35,116 bases of DNA, taken from assembly GCF_017315735.1 (NCBI RefSeq), contig NZ_JAFLRK010000036.1, positions 1-35,116 on the forward strand, read 5' to 3'. This document shows positions 6,598 through 14,668 of this stretch, one piece after another. How positions within the stretch are numbered: the first letter of the stretch is position 1; every line of letters begins with the position of its first letter. The DNA is from Paracoccus shandongensis (GTDB taxonomy: Bacteria > Pseudomonadota > Alphaproteobacteria > Rhodobacterales > Rhodobacteraceae). The notes beneath the pieces are model-generated. The model was not told where the DNA came from. It searched no databases and was given only the letters and a program-made list of their open reading frames with translations. Position numbers and translations under genes: made by a program.

Positions 6598-7716
6598 ATG
6601 TCACCACAGGACCGCCGCGCTTCCCGCACCGATCTGGGCAGAGGCGCGGAAACGCCCGCGGACATCCCCGCCCCCGGATGGAAGCAGATCCTGTGGCGGG
6701 TCAAGGACGAGATCTCGCGCGACCACATCTCGGTCGTGGCGGCAGGCATCGCCTTTTACGCGCTGCTCTCGATCTTCCCGGCCATCGCGGCGCTGGTGTC
6801 GATCGCGGGGCTGTTCCTGGATCCGGCGGACATCGCGGGCCAGCTGGAAACCGTGGTGGCGATGCTGCCCGAGGAAGCCGCCGGGATCCTGCAGGACCAG
6901 GTCCTGAAGGTCACGGGCGGCAGCCAGACCGGCACGGGCCTGGTGGCGGCGTTCGGCGTGGCGGTGGCCCTTTACGGCGCGATGAAGGGCGTGCTGACGC
7001 TGATCGAGGGGCTGAACATCGCCTATGACGAGGAGGAAACCCGGGGCATGGTCAGGCTTTACCTGACGGCCCTGGCGATCACCGTCTGCGCGGTCCTGGG
7101 CACCGCCGCAGGCCTGGGGCTGGTGGTCCTTCTGCCCTCGCTGGTGGCTTTGGGGCATCTGCCGCCGGTGCTGGAAACCGCGATCACCATCCTGCGCTGG
7201 CCCTTGATGGCGGCCCTGGCGATGCTGGGGCTTGCCGCGATCTATCGCTTTGGCCCGTCCCGCGCGGAACCGAAATGGCGGTGGATCAGCGTGGGCGCGG
7301 TTGTGGCGACGACGCTGTGGATCGCGGGCACGGTCGGCTTCTCGATCTATGCCCGGAACTTCGGCAGCTATACCGAAACCTATGGCACCCTGGGCGGGGT
7401 CATCGTGCTGCTGACCTGGATGTGGCTGTCGGCCTTCGTGATCCTGGGCGGCGCCGAACTGAACGCCGAGATCGAGCAGCAGACGGAAAAGGACACCACA
7501 AGCGGCGCGCCCCTGCCCATGGGCCAGCGCGACGCCGTCAAGGCCGACACGCCGCCCCCGGGCGCGCCCGGCCGGCCGGAACAGGGCCAGGGCGTGCAGG
7601 GCCAGGACCGGAAGGCCGGAAGCGGCGCCGCCCCCTCCTCGGCCACGGCCGACCTGTCGCTGGCGATGGTGCTGATGGGCAGCGCCGCCTGGAAGCTGCT
7701 GCGGCGAAAGGGCTGA
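6598..7716 (+). CDS. YihY/virulence factor BrkB family inner-membrane protein
   Basis: A 372-aa protein. AAAGGA (6585-6590) sets the start at 6598; an in-frame ATG at 6556 lacks one. The family core covers residues 30-295: DHISVVAAGIAFYALLSIFPAI (43-64) is the conserved first membrane segment. GAMKGVLTLIEGLNIAYDEEETRG (128-150) is the second signature. Further membrane helices lie at about 155-185, 195-215, 230-255 and 265-288, ending in ILGGAELNAEIEQQ. BrkB/YihY proteins are six-helix membrane proteins of uncertain function; they are not RNase BN, as older annotation says. After residue 296 comes a Pro/Gly/Gln-rich linker and one more short hydrophobic segment (LSLAMVLMGSAAWKLL, about 353-368), an extra C-terminal membrane anchor that is unusual for the family. 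Confidence 0.92.
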   Translation: MSPQDRRASRTDLGRGAETPADIPAPGWKQILWRVKDEISRDHISVVAAGIAFYALLSIFPAIAALVSIAGLFLDPADIAGQLETVVAMLPEEAAGILQDQVLKVTGGSQTGTGLVAAFGVAVALYGAMKGVLTLIEGLNIAYDEEETRGMVRLYLTALAITVCAVLGTAAGLGLVVLLPSLVALGHLPPVLETAITILRWPLMAALAMLGLAAIYRFGPSRAEPKWRWISVGAVVATTLWIAGTVGFSIYARNFGSYTETYGTLGGVIVLLTWMWLSAFVILGGAELNAEIEQQTEKDTTSGAPLPMGQRDAVKADTPPPGAPGRPEQGQGVQGQDRKAGSGAAPSSATADLSLAMVLMGSAAWKLLRRKG

Positions 7717-7778
7717 CAAGGGCCGGTCAGGGAAAACCCAAAGCCCATGGCTTGATCTTCGGCCCGCCACCGGCTTTC

Positions 7779-7807
7779 CTGCCGCCGGGCCATCGTCGGC
7801 CCGGCAG
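7779..7807 (+). terminator. Bulged GC-rich hairpin between YihY and threonine aldolase genes
   Basis: CTGCC (7779-7783) and GGGCC (7787-7791) pair with GGCCC (7798-7802) and GGCAG (7803-7807), with a 3-nt GCC bulge and a 6-nt loop. It ends directly before the aldolase ribosome binding site and has no T run. It could end the upstream transcript or affect translation of the next gene. Confidence 0.35.
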
Positions 7808-7818
7808 GGGACGGCAAG

Positions 7819-8865
7819 ATGACAGCCATGGACGATTTCCGCTCGGACACCGTGACGCGGCCGGATGGCGCGATGCGGGCCGCCATGGCCTCGGCCGAGG
7901 TGGGGGACGCGGTTTACGAGGACTGCCCCACCACCCGCAGGCTGGAGGCCATGACGGCCGAGCGGCTTGGCAAGGAGGCCGCGCTGTTCTTTCCCACCGG
8001 CACGCAGTCGAACCTGGCCGGGCTGATGGCGCATTGCGGGCGGGGCGACGAATACCTGGTCGGGCAGATGGCCCATACCTTTCTTTACGAAGGGGGCGGG
8101 GCGGCGGTGCTGGGCTCGATCCAGCCGCAGCCGCTGCCCAATGAACCCGACGGGACCATCGCCCTGGCCGCCATCGAGGGCGCGATCAAGCCCGACGACA
8201 TCCACCATGCCCGCACCCGGCTGCTGACGCTGGAGAACACCTTTGCCGGCATGGTGCTGGACCCTGCCTATCTGGGGGCCGCGACGGGTCTGGCGCGCCG
8301 CCATGGCCTGGGAACCCACCTGGACGGGGCGCGGCTGATGAACGCCGCCGTCGCCCTGGGCTGCGGGGCGGACGTGCTGGCGCGGGGCTTCGACACGGTC
8401 TCGCTGTGCCTGTCGAAAGGATTGGGGGCGCCCGTGGGGTCAGTCCTGGCGGGGCCGGGGGATCTGATCGGGGCCGCGCGGCGGTTGCGCAAGATGCTGG
8501 GCGGCGGGATGCGGCAGACGGGCATCCTGGCCGCCGCGGGCATCCACGCGCTGGAACGCAACGTCGCGCGGCTGGCCGAGGATCATGCCCGCGCCGCGGG
8601 CCTGGCCGGGATCCTGGCGGGCTTTCCCGAACTGGGGTCGGGGCCCGCGCGGACCAACATGGTCTTCATGACCCCGGCCGGCACCGACGTGGACACCTTC
8701 CGGCGCTTCCTGGCCGGACGCGGCATCGCCGTCGGCGGCCGCAACGGCAGCCTGCGGTGGGTCACGCATCTGGATGTGGACGACGCCTCGCTTGACCGGG
8801 TCCGGGCCGCGTGCGAGGACTATTTTTCCGGGAACGGGCGGGGGCAGGGCAGCAATACGGCCTGA
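7819..8865 (+). CDS. ltaE: Low-specificity L-threonine aldolase
   Basis: A 348-aa PLP enzyme of fold type I that cleaves L-threonine or allo-threonine to glycine and acetaldehyde. Family marks in order: DFRSDTVTRPDGAM (6-19), VGDAVYEDCPTTRRLE (28-43), FPTGTQSNLAGLMAHC (58-73), GTHLDGARLMNAAVAL (165-180) with the PLP-contacting Asp, and the Schiff-base lysine K200 in SLCLSKGLGAPVGS. LRKMLGGGMRQTGILAAAG follows. Length is normal. The start at 7819 is backed by AGGGGA (7806-7811); the ATG three codons later is possible. It has its own transcription unit, convergent with the hydratase gene. Together with nearby peptide uptake it would recover glycine, but a link is not shown. Confidence 0.93.
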   Translation: MTAMDDFRSDTVTRPDGAMRAAMASAEVGDAVYEDCPTTRRLEAMTAERLGKEAALFFPTGTQSNLAGLMAHCGRGDEYLVGQMAHTFLYEGGGAAVLGSIQPQPLPNEPDGTIALAAIEGAIKPDDIHHARTRLLTLENTFAGMVLDPAYLGAATGLARRHGLGTHLDGARLMNAAVALGCGADVLARGFDTVSLCLSKGLGAPVGSVLAGPGDLIGAARRLRKMLGGGMRQTGILAAAGIHALERNVARLAEDHARAAGLAGILAGFPELGSGPARTNMVFMTPAGTDVDTFRRFLAGRGIAVGGRNGSLRWVTHLDVDDASLDRVRAACEDYFSGNGRGQGSNTA

Positions 8866-8937
8866 GGTTTTGGCGGTCTGCCGGTGCCGGGAACGGCCCG
8901 CTGCCGGTCGCGCCTGGTTGAAAGCCCGAACCTTCGC

Positions 8938-9744
8938 CTAGACCAGTTCGACCTCGATCCCGTCCAGGGGCAGGCCCTTGAAGCTGGCCTGCCATGTCTC
9001 GCCGGGGCGCACGGGCAGGGCTTGCGTCAGGGTGCCGGTTGTCACGAGGTCGCCTTCTTTCAGGCCAGCCGCATCGGGCGTGCGCGCCAGCAGGTCGGCC
9101 AGATGGCCCAGGGCCACAAGAGGCCCGCCCCCCAGGACATTGCGCGCATGGCCCGTGTCGGCCACCACCCCGTCCCGGCGCAGCGTCGTTTCCAGCCCGG
9201 CAAGACCCACCACCCAATCCCCCCGGTCCCCGGGCGACAGATCCCGCATCGGCCCGTGCAGGAAGGCGCCGTGCAGGCCAAAGGCCGCGACGGTATCGGC
9301 CGCCTCGAACCGCCAGCCGGCAAAGATCGACTGCACCATCTCGAAGCCCGCGCAGACCCCGGACACGCAGGCGATCAGTTCCCCGGGGGTCATTCCCTGT
9401 TGTGGCGCGGCCGCAAGGCGGAAAGCGATCTCGGGTTCGATGCGCGGCTCGACCAGATCCGCCGTCCGGAACGGCGCGCCCAGCGGCCGCACGGTGCTGT
9501 CATACATCGGCCCGAAAATCGGGGCGGACACATTGAACCGCTGCCAGATCGTCATGTTCGTGAAGCCGATCTTGCGCCCCACGGGACGTTCGCCGCGCTG
9601 CGTGCGGGCGGTTTCGATCAGCGCGCCCAGGCGATAGGCCCGCTTCATCGACAGTCCGCCGGGCCGTGATGTCAAAAGGGGGATCTGCCGCCGCCCGGAC
9701 AACGTGCCCAGGATCTCGTCGGCAAGGTCTGCATCATCGGGCAT
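8938..9744 (-). CDS. 2-keto-4-pentenoate hydratase (MhpD-type) / fumarylacetoacetate hydrolase superfamily
   Basis: A 268-aa protein with the MhpD fold. Seen in order: GRKIGFTN (57-63 region), probable metal ligands E103 and E105 in EPRIEPEIAF and E135 in GFEMVQS, the segment FAGWRFEAADTVAAFGLHGAF, and the closing GTLTQALPVRPGETW (237-251). Such enzymes add water to 2-hydroxypenta-2,4-dienoates or decarboxylate 4-oxalocrotonate in aromatic meta-cleavage pathways, using Mg2+ or Mn2+. No ring-cleavage dioxygenase or aldolase gene is next to it, so its substrate is open; a stand-alone metabolite-repair or dicarbonyl role is also possible. It is divergent from the cyclase-family hydrolase gene, with 166 bp between starts. 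Confidence 0.88.
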   Translation of the reverse strand: MPDDADLADEILGTLSGRRQIPLLTSRPGGLSMKRAYRLGALIETARTQRGERPVGRKIGFTNMTIWQRFNVSAPIFGPMYDSTVRPLGAPFRTADLVEPRIEPEIAFRLAAAPQQGMTPGELIACVSGVCAGFEMVQSIFAGWRFEAADTVAAFGLHGAFLHGPMRDLSPGDRGDWVVGLAGLETTLRRDGVVADTGHARNVLGGGPLVALGHLADLLARTPDAAGLKEGDLVTTGTLTQALPVRPGETWQASFKGLPLDGIEVELV

Positions 9745-9910
9745 GGCGCTGGTCCTGTCTGGTCATGCGCCGATCTGGATCACAGCGGCGCGGGCGGCGC
9801 AAGCTACCCCGCCCGGGGCAGCGTTGTCCTTGCGGCGGGCCGGGCAACACCGTCCCTTCGTGCGGCGCTTGACAGGCCGGGGCGGCGGGCCTTCCATGAG
9901 AGGAACCATC

Positions 9911-10741
9911 ATGGAGAACCTGCCAATGTGCACGGCATGCCTGATCGAGGACGTCAAGACCCACATGCTTTCGCGCCGCAGCCTTTTCACCGCGGCGGCG
10001 GCCACCGCGACGATGGGAGCCGCCGCGGGCGTGCTGGGCGCGCGGCCTGCCCTGGCGCAGGCGACCGGGCGGGTCGTGGACCTGACACATGCCTATGACG
10101 GCGACTTCCCCACCTTCGACGGCAAGCCCGGCATTCTCTACGAGGTGGACAAGAACTTCGAACCCGACGGCTATCACCTTTTCAAGCTAACGATCTTTGA
10201 ACACACCGGCACCTATATCGACGCCCCGCTGCATTTTTCCCCCGGCGGAACGGCGGTCGATGCCCTGCCGGTCGAAAGGCTGATCGCACCGCTTTGCGTG
10301 CTGGACATCTCGGCCAAGGCTTCCGAGGATCCGAATGCCACCGTCGAGCCCGCCGACATCGAGGCCTGGATCTCTGCCAATGGCGCGATCCCGGCAGGGG
10401 CCTGCGTGGCCATGAACTCGGGATGGGCGGCCAGGATGGGCGACCCGTCCTGGCGGAACGGGCCCGACGGCACCCTGGCCTTTCCCGGTTTTTCCAAGGC
10501 GGCAACCGATCTGCTGGCCGAGGCGGGCGCGGCGTCGATCGGCGTGGACACCCTGTCGCTCGACCCGGGAAATTCCGCCGACTTCGCGGTGCATCATTCC
10601 TGGCTGCCCTCGGGGCGGTTCGGGATCGAGGGGCTGGCCAACCTTGACCAGCTTCCCGCTGCCGGGGCGACGATCTTCATCGGCGCGCCAAAGCATCGCG
10701 GCGGCACGGGCGGCCCTGCACGGGTGATGGCCCTGATATAG
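9911..10741 (+). CDS. Tat-exported cyclase-family hydrolase (kynurenine formamidase-like)
   Basis: A 276-aa protein. AGAGGAA (9899-9905) favours the start at 9911. The N-terminus carries a C7-T-A-C10 pair and then a twin-arginine signal (L-S-R-R-S-L-F, residues 20-26, followed by a hydrophobic stretch and ALAQA cleavage near 50). The mature part is a cyclase-type fold: VDLTHAYDGDFPTFDG, then the metal-site segment EHTGTYIDAPLHF (97-109), later GVDTLSLDPGN and HHSWL. The usual family motif is H-x-G-T-H-x-D-x-P-x-H; here the second His is Tyr102 (codon TAT), while H98, D104 and H108 remain. Relatives hydrolyse amide or lactam bonds (N-formylkynurenine, isatin). Export to the periplasm is clear; the substrate is not. 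Confidence 0.85.
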   Translation: MENLPMCTACLIEDVKTHMLSRRSLFTAAAATATMGAAAGVLGARPALAQATGRVVDLTHAYDGDFPTFDGKPGILYEVDKNFEPDGYHLFKLTIFEHTGTYIDAPLHFSPGGTAVDALPVERLIAPLCVLDISAKASEDPNATVEPADIEAWISANGAIPAGACVAMNSGWAARMGDPSWRNGPDGTLAFPGFSKAATDLLAEAGAASIGVDTLSLDPGNSADFAVHHSWLPSGRFGIEGLANLDQLPAAGATIFIGAPKHRGGTGGPARVMALI

Positions 10742-10986
10742 GACGCTTGCGACGGCCACAGGCAAACCTTAAGGCGGCGACAGAACAGGTCTGCAACAAG
10801 CACCCGATCAGGGCAACACGGTCACCATCGCCCGGCGCGGCCCCCCGCCTGATGCCGGACACGGATCCCGCCAAAGCCGTTGTCCGCGATCTGGCGCGCA
10901 GACTTCGGCTGGCCCTCCCTGACGCCCCGTATGTGACGTTGGCCGCCCATGCGGACCACCAAGGGCTTCGTTCGCCCCAGACCGCC

Positions 10987-11853
10987 TCAGACGGCCGCCG
11001 CCCGCGACGCCCTGCGGCGGGCGACGCGTGCCCGGATCGCATCGACATCGGTGACGGGGGTCGCGGCGAACAAGGCCTGCGTATAGGGATGGGTCGGGTT
11101 GGAAAAGATCGCGTCGCGCGTTCCCTGTTCCACCGCCACGCCTTCGGAAATCACCATCACCTCGTCGGCGATATAGCGGACGACCGACAGGTCGTGGCTG
11201 ACGAAGACATAGGTCAGGCCCATCTCGTCCTGCAAATCGGCCAGCAGGTTCAGAACCTGCGCCTGCACCGACAGATCCAGCGCCGAGACGGGTTCGTCCA
11301 GCACCAGAAGCGAGGGGTTCAGCATCAAGGCGCGCGCGATGGCGATGCGCTGGCGCTGCCCGCCGGAAAACATGTGCGGATAACGGTTGTAATGTTCCGG
11401 CAGCAACCCGACCTTTTGCAGCATCGCGCGCGCCCGGTCGCGGCGTTCCGCGGCGGGAACGTCGGTGTTGATGACCAGGGGTTCGGTCAGCACGTCGCCG
11501 ATCTTCTGGCGCGGGTTCAGGCTGCCATAGGGGTTCTGGAACACCATCTGCACCTTGGACCGCAACTCGGGCCCGGGGCGGCGGGCGTCGATGTCCACGC
11601 GCTGCCCGTCGATCAGCAATTCGCCCCCGGTGGGCGCGTCGATCAGGGCGATGATGCGGGCCAGCGTCGATTTGCCCGACCCGGATTCGCCGACGATGGC
11701 CAGGGTCTTGCCCTTCTGCACGGCAAAGTCGATGCCCTTGACCGCGCGGACATTCCTGGCCCGGCGCAGCATGGTGCCCGGGACGTGGTAGTCGCGGACG
11801 ATGGCGCGGCCTTCGACGACAGGGGTGATTGCGGGGGTCATCGCGGGGGTCAT
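10987..11853 (-). CDS. dppF: Peptide ABC transporter ATP-binding protein, DppF/OppF type
   Basis: A 288-aa ATPase, last gene of the pepQ-like/dppABCDF set. Walker A GESGSGKS (55-62), Q-loop VFQNPYGSLNPRQKIGD (about 104-120), signature FSGGQRQR (162-169), Walker B LLVLDEP (182-188) and H-loop VFVSHDLSVVRYIAD are all present. The C-terminal THPYTQALFAATP is typical of oligopeptide transporter ATPases. It powers uptake together with DppD. The start overlaps the dppD stop by 4 nt (ATGA), implying translational coupling. The first codons lie in a 12-bp tandem duplication that encodes M-T-P-A twice, so 11841 is an alternative start. Confidence 0.93.
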   Translation of the reverse strand: MTPAMTPAITPVVEGRAIVRDYHVPGTMLRRARNVRAVKGIDFAVQKGKTLAIVGESGSGKSTLARIIALIDAPTGGELLIDGQRVDIDARRPGPELRSKVQMVFQNPYGSLNPRQKIGDVLTEPLVINTDVPAAERRDRARAMLQKVGLLPEHYNRYPHMFSGGQRQRIAIARALMLNPSLLVLDEPVSALDLSVQAQVLNLLADLQDEMGLTYVFVSHDLSVVRYIADEVMVISEGVAVEQGTRDAIFSNPTHPYTQALFAATPVTDVDAIRARVARRRASRAAAV

Positions 11854-11855
11854 CG
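11832..11855 (-). repeat. 12-bp tandem duplication across the dppF start codon
   Basis: GCGGGGGTCATC occurs twice head-to-tail on the plus strand, giving two in-frame ATGs (11853 and 11841) and the peptide start M-T-P-A-M-T-P-A. It provides two possible initiation sites and is a likely slipped-strand duplication. Confidence 0.75.
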
Positions 11856-12689
11856 CACGGCCCCCCCTTCGAAGAAATCCGACACGGTGGGCAACCTGTC
11901 GCCCGTCGCGTGTTCCGGCAGGGCCGACAGCAGCGCGCGGGTATAAGGGCTTTGCGGGTTCTCGAACAGGTCCAGCACGTCGGCCTCCTCCATCTTGCGG
12001 CCCTTGTACTGGACCACCACGCGGTCGGCGGTTTCGGCCACCACGCCCATGTCATGCGTGATCAGGATCAGGCCCATGCCGTAATCCTCCTGCAGGGACA
12101 TCAGCAGATCCAGGATCTGCTTCTGGATGGTCACGTCCAGCGCGGTCGTGGGTTCGTCCGCGATCAGCAGCTTGGGGTTCGAGGCGATGGCGATGGCGAT
12201 CATCACCCGCTGGCATTGCCCGCCCGACAACTGGTGCGGATAGGATTTCAGCTTCTCCTCGGGGCTCGGGATGCCGACCGCGCGGAACAGTTCCAGCGCG
12301 CGGGCGCGGGCGGACTTGCCCGAAAGGCCCAGGTTGAAGCGCAACACTTCCTCGATCTGGAAGCCCACGGTGAAGGACGGGTTCAGGGAGGCCACGGGTT
12401 CCTGGAAGATCATCGTGATGTCCCGCCCGATCAGGCGGCGCCGCTGGGCGTCGGACATCGCCAGCAGATCCTGGCCGTCATAGGTCATCTCGTCGGCGGT
12501 GACGGTGGCGGTGTCGGGCAGAAGGCCCATCACCGCCAGCATCGACACCGACTTGCCCGACCCGGATTCGCCGACGATGGCCAGAACCTCGGCCCGGTCC
12601 ACGGACAGGTCCACCCCGTCCACGGCGGTGAAGCTGCCGGTGGCGGTGGCGAAGCGGACGGTCAGGTTGCGGATGGTCAGAAGGGACAT
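11850..12689 (-). CDS. dppD: Peptide ABC transporter ATP-binding protein, DppD/OppD type
   Basis: A 279-aa ATPase with Walker A GESGSGKS (40-47), [26 protein letters not shown] Q-loop region (from about 93), signature LSGGQCQR (154-161), Walker B LLIADEP (174-180) and the D-x-x-x-Q-x-Q-I-L-D-L region after it. It forms the second nucleotide-binding subunit with DppF. At 279 residues it is shorter than many DppD/OppD proteins (about 320-330); it ends soon after [22 protein letters not shown] and lacks the longer C-terminal cysteine-containing extension. The start is 3 bp downstream of the dppC stop, with GGAG inside the end of dppC. Confidence 0.93.
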   Translation of the reverse strand: MSLLTIRNLTVRFATATGSFTAVDGVDLSVDRAEVLAIVGESGSGKSVSMLAVMGLLPDTATVTADEMTYDGQDLLAMSDAQRRRLIGRDITMIFQEPVASLNPSFTVGFQIEEVLRFNLGLSGKSARARALELFRAVGIPSPEEKLKSYPHQLSGGQCQRVMIAIAIASNPKLLIADEPTTALDVTIQKQILDLLMSLQEDYGMGLILITHDMGVVAETADRVVVQYKGRKMEEADVLDLFENPQSPYTRALLSALPEHATGDRLPTVSDFFEGGAVR

Positions 12690-12692
12690 GGA

Positions 12693-13592
12693 TCAGCTCC
12701 GCTTCAGCTTGGGGTCCAGCGCGTCGCGCAGCCCGTCGCCCATCATGTTGATCGCCAGGACCGAGACCAGGATGGCAAGCCCCGGGAAGGTGACGACCCA
12801 CCAGGCGCGCAGGATGAATTCGCGCGCCTCGGCCAGCATGGTGCCCCATTCGGGCGCGGGCGGCTGCGCGCCCATGCCCAGGAACCCCAGGGCGGCCGAA
12901 TCCAGCACGGCCGAGGAGAAGGACAGCGTGGCCTGCACGATCAGCGGGCCCAGGCAGTTGGGCAGGATGGTCCTGAACATCAGGCGCAGGTTGCCCGCCC
13001 CCGCCACGCGCGCGGCGGTGACGTATTCGCGCCGCATCTCGCCCATCACGGCGGCGCGGGTCAGGCGGGCGAAATGGGGCTGATAGACGATGGCGATGGC
13101 GATCATCGCGTTGGTCAGGCCGGGGCCCAGGACCGCCACCAGCACCAGCGCCAGCAGCAGCGAGGGGAAGGCCAGGATCACGTCCATCACGCGCATGATG
13201 ACCGCATCGACCCAACCGCGGAAAAAGCCCGCGACCAGGCCGATGATCACCCCGCCCACCAGGGCGATCGCCACCACGACGATGCCGATGAACAGCGAAT
13301 ACTGCGCCCCGAAGATCAGCCGCGACAGCATGTCCCGGCCCACCGCGTCGGTGCCCAGCAGGAAATCGGCCCGGCCGCCCTCTTGCCAGACGGGCGGCAG
13401 CAGGAAGGCGTCGCGGTACTGGACGGTCGGGTCGTGCGGCGCCAGGACCGGCGCGAAGATCGCCGTCAGCACCAGCAGGATGAACACGAACAGCCCGGCC
13501 ACCGCCCCCCGGTTCTGGCGGAAATAGAACCAGAACTCGGCCAGCATCTGGCGGCGGATCGCGCCGGTGGACAGGGGTGCGGTATCGCTCAT
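12693..13592 (-). CDS. dppC: Peptide ABC transporter permease, DppC type
   Basis: A 299-aa inner-membrane permease. The start at 13592 overlaps the dppB stop by 4 nt (ATGA); the same frame is open further upstream, but that part is antisense-like and not family-related. An N-terminal membrane helix (AGLFVFILLVLTAIFAPVLA, about 30-49) is followed by the periplasmic signature FLLGTDAVGRDMLSRLIFGA. Four to five more helices follow, and the ATPase-contacting EAA loop EYVTAARVAGAGNLRLMFRTILPN. The order and lengths fit the DppB-DppC pair that forms the translocation channel. Confidence 0.94.
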   Translation of the reverse strand: MSDTAPLSTGAIRRQMLAEFWFYFRQNRGAVAGLFVFILLVLTAIFAPVLAPHDPTVQYRDAFLLPPVWQEGGRADFLLGTDAVGRDMLSRLIFGAQYSLFIGIVVVAIALVGGVIIGLVAGFFRGWVDAVIMRVMDVILAFPSLLLALVLVAVLGPGLTNAMIAIAIVYQPHFARLTRAAVMGEMRREYVTAARVAGAGNLRLMFRTILPNCLGPLIVQATLSFSSAVLDSAALGFLGMGAQPPAPEWGTMLAEAREFILRAWWVVTFPGLAILVSVLAINMMGDGLRDALDPKLKRS

Positions 13593-14596
13593 GACGCGCG
13601 GATCCTCGGGTTGATAAGGCCATAGGTCAGATCGACCAGCAGGTTCACCACCATCACCAGGCCCGCGATCAGCAACAGCCCCGACTGCACGACCGGGTAA
13701 TCGCGGCGGGAAATGGAATCGATCATCCACTTGCCGATGCCCGGCCAGGAAAAGATCGTCTCGGTCAGGATCGCCCCGGCCATCAGCACGCCGATCTGCA
13801 AGCCGATGGTGGTGACGACCGGGATCATCGCGTTGCGCAGCGCATGAACGCCGATCACCCGGCGGCGGGGCATCCCCTTGGCGCGGGCGGTGCGGACGTA
13901 ATCCTCGCCCATCACCTCCAGCATGGCGGACCGGGTCTGGCGCGCGATCACCGCCAGGGGCACCGTGGCCAGCACGATGGACGGCAGGATCAGGTGGCTG
14001 ACGGCGGACCGGAACGCGCCCTCCTGTCCCGACATCAGGCTGTCGATCAGCATGAAGCCGGTGCTTTCGGGGAAATAATACATCAGGCTGATGCGGCCCG
14101 ACACCGGCGTCCAGCCCAGGACGCCGGAAAAGAGGATGATGAGCAAGAGCCCCCACCAGAAGATCGGCATCGAAAAGCCCACCAGCGCCGAGGTCATGGA
14201 CACCTGGTCGAACCAGCTTCCCCGCTTTATCGCGGCCAGGACGCCCACCGGCACGCCGATCAGCGTGGCGATCAGGATCGCGCACAGGCCCAGTTCGACC
14301 GTCGCCGGGAACAAGGCCAGGAATTCCGTCAGCACCGGCTTTTTCGTGACCAGCGAGTTGCCGAAGTCGCCGTGCAGCAGGCGTCCCAGGAAGTCGAAAT
14401 ACTGCATCACGACCGGCTTGTCGAAGCCCAGCTGCGCGCTGAGTTCGGCGTGCCGTTCCGGCGAGACGCCGCGTTCGCCCGCCATCAGCAGCACCGGATC
14501 GCCCGGCAGGATGCGGACAAAGCCAAAGGCCACGATGGTGATTCCCAGGAAGGTCGGGACCAGGTAAAGCAATTTGGAAAGGAGGAAGCGGACCAT
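13589..14596 (-). CDS. dppB: Peptide ABC transporter permease, DppB type
   Basis: A 335-aa permease starting at 14596 (MVRFLLSKLLYLVPTFLG). AAGGAACAAGG lies just before the start; a longer frame from 14656 would run through a hairpin and is unlikely. Family marks are the first helix with ITIVAFGFVRILPGDPV, the extracellular part, and the EAA loop EDYVRTARAKGMPRRRVIGVHALRNAMIPVVT. The C-terminal helix ends in DLTYGLINPRIR. It pairs with DppC. A 12-bp stem-loop separates it from the binding-protein gene, which could keep the dppA message more abundant than the permease part. Confidence 0.94.
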   Translation of the reverse strand: MVRFLLSKLLYLVPTFLGITIVAFGFVRILPGDPVLLMAGERGVSPERHAELSAQLGFDKPVVMQYFDFLGRLLHGDFGNSLVTKKPVLTEFLALFPATVELGLCAILIATLIGVPVGVLAAIKRGSWFDQVSMTSALVGFSMPIFWWGLLLIILFSGVLGWTPVSGRISLMYYFPESTGFMLIDSLMSGQEGAFRSAVSHLILPSIVLATVPLAVIARQTRSAMLEVMGEDYVRTARAKGMPRRRVIGVHALRNAMIPVVTTIGLQIGVLMAGAILTETIFSWPGIGKWMIDSISRRDYPVVQSGLLLIAGLVMVVNLLVDLTYGLINPRIRAS

Positions 14597-14613
14597 CTGC
14601 CTTGTTCCTTTGG

Positions 14614-14643
14614 GAACGCGCGGGCCCTCAAGCCCGCGCGTTC
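14614..14643 (-). promoter_or_regulatory. Perfect 12-bp intercistronic stem-loop between dppA and dppB
   Basis: GAACGCGCGGGC (14614-14625) and GCCCGCGCGTTC (14632-14643) pair without mismatch around a 6-nt loop. It sits 26 nt after the dppA stop and ends 18 nt before the dppB start. On the transcribed strand it is not followed by a U run. This fits a 3'-end stabiliser or partial attenuator, commonly found after binding-protein genes, better than a full terminator. Confidence 0.75.
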
Positions 14644-14668
14644 GTTTGTCAGACAATGTGAGGCAGGC

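Noticed and set aside
6598..7716. Ribonuclease BN annotation for the YihY/BrkB protein
   Set aside because: That name came from an old misassignment; the protein is a polytopic membrane protein without nuclease motifs.
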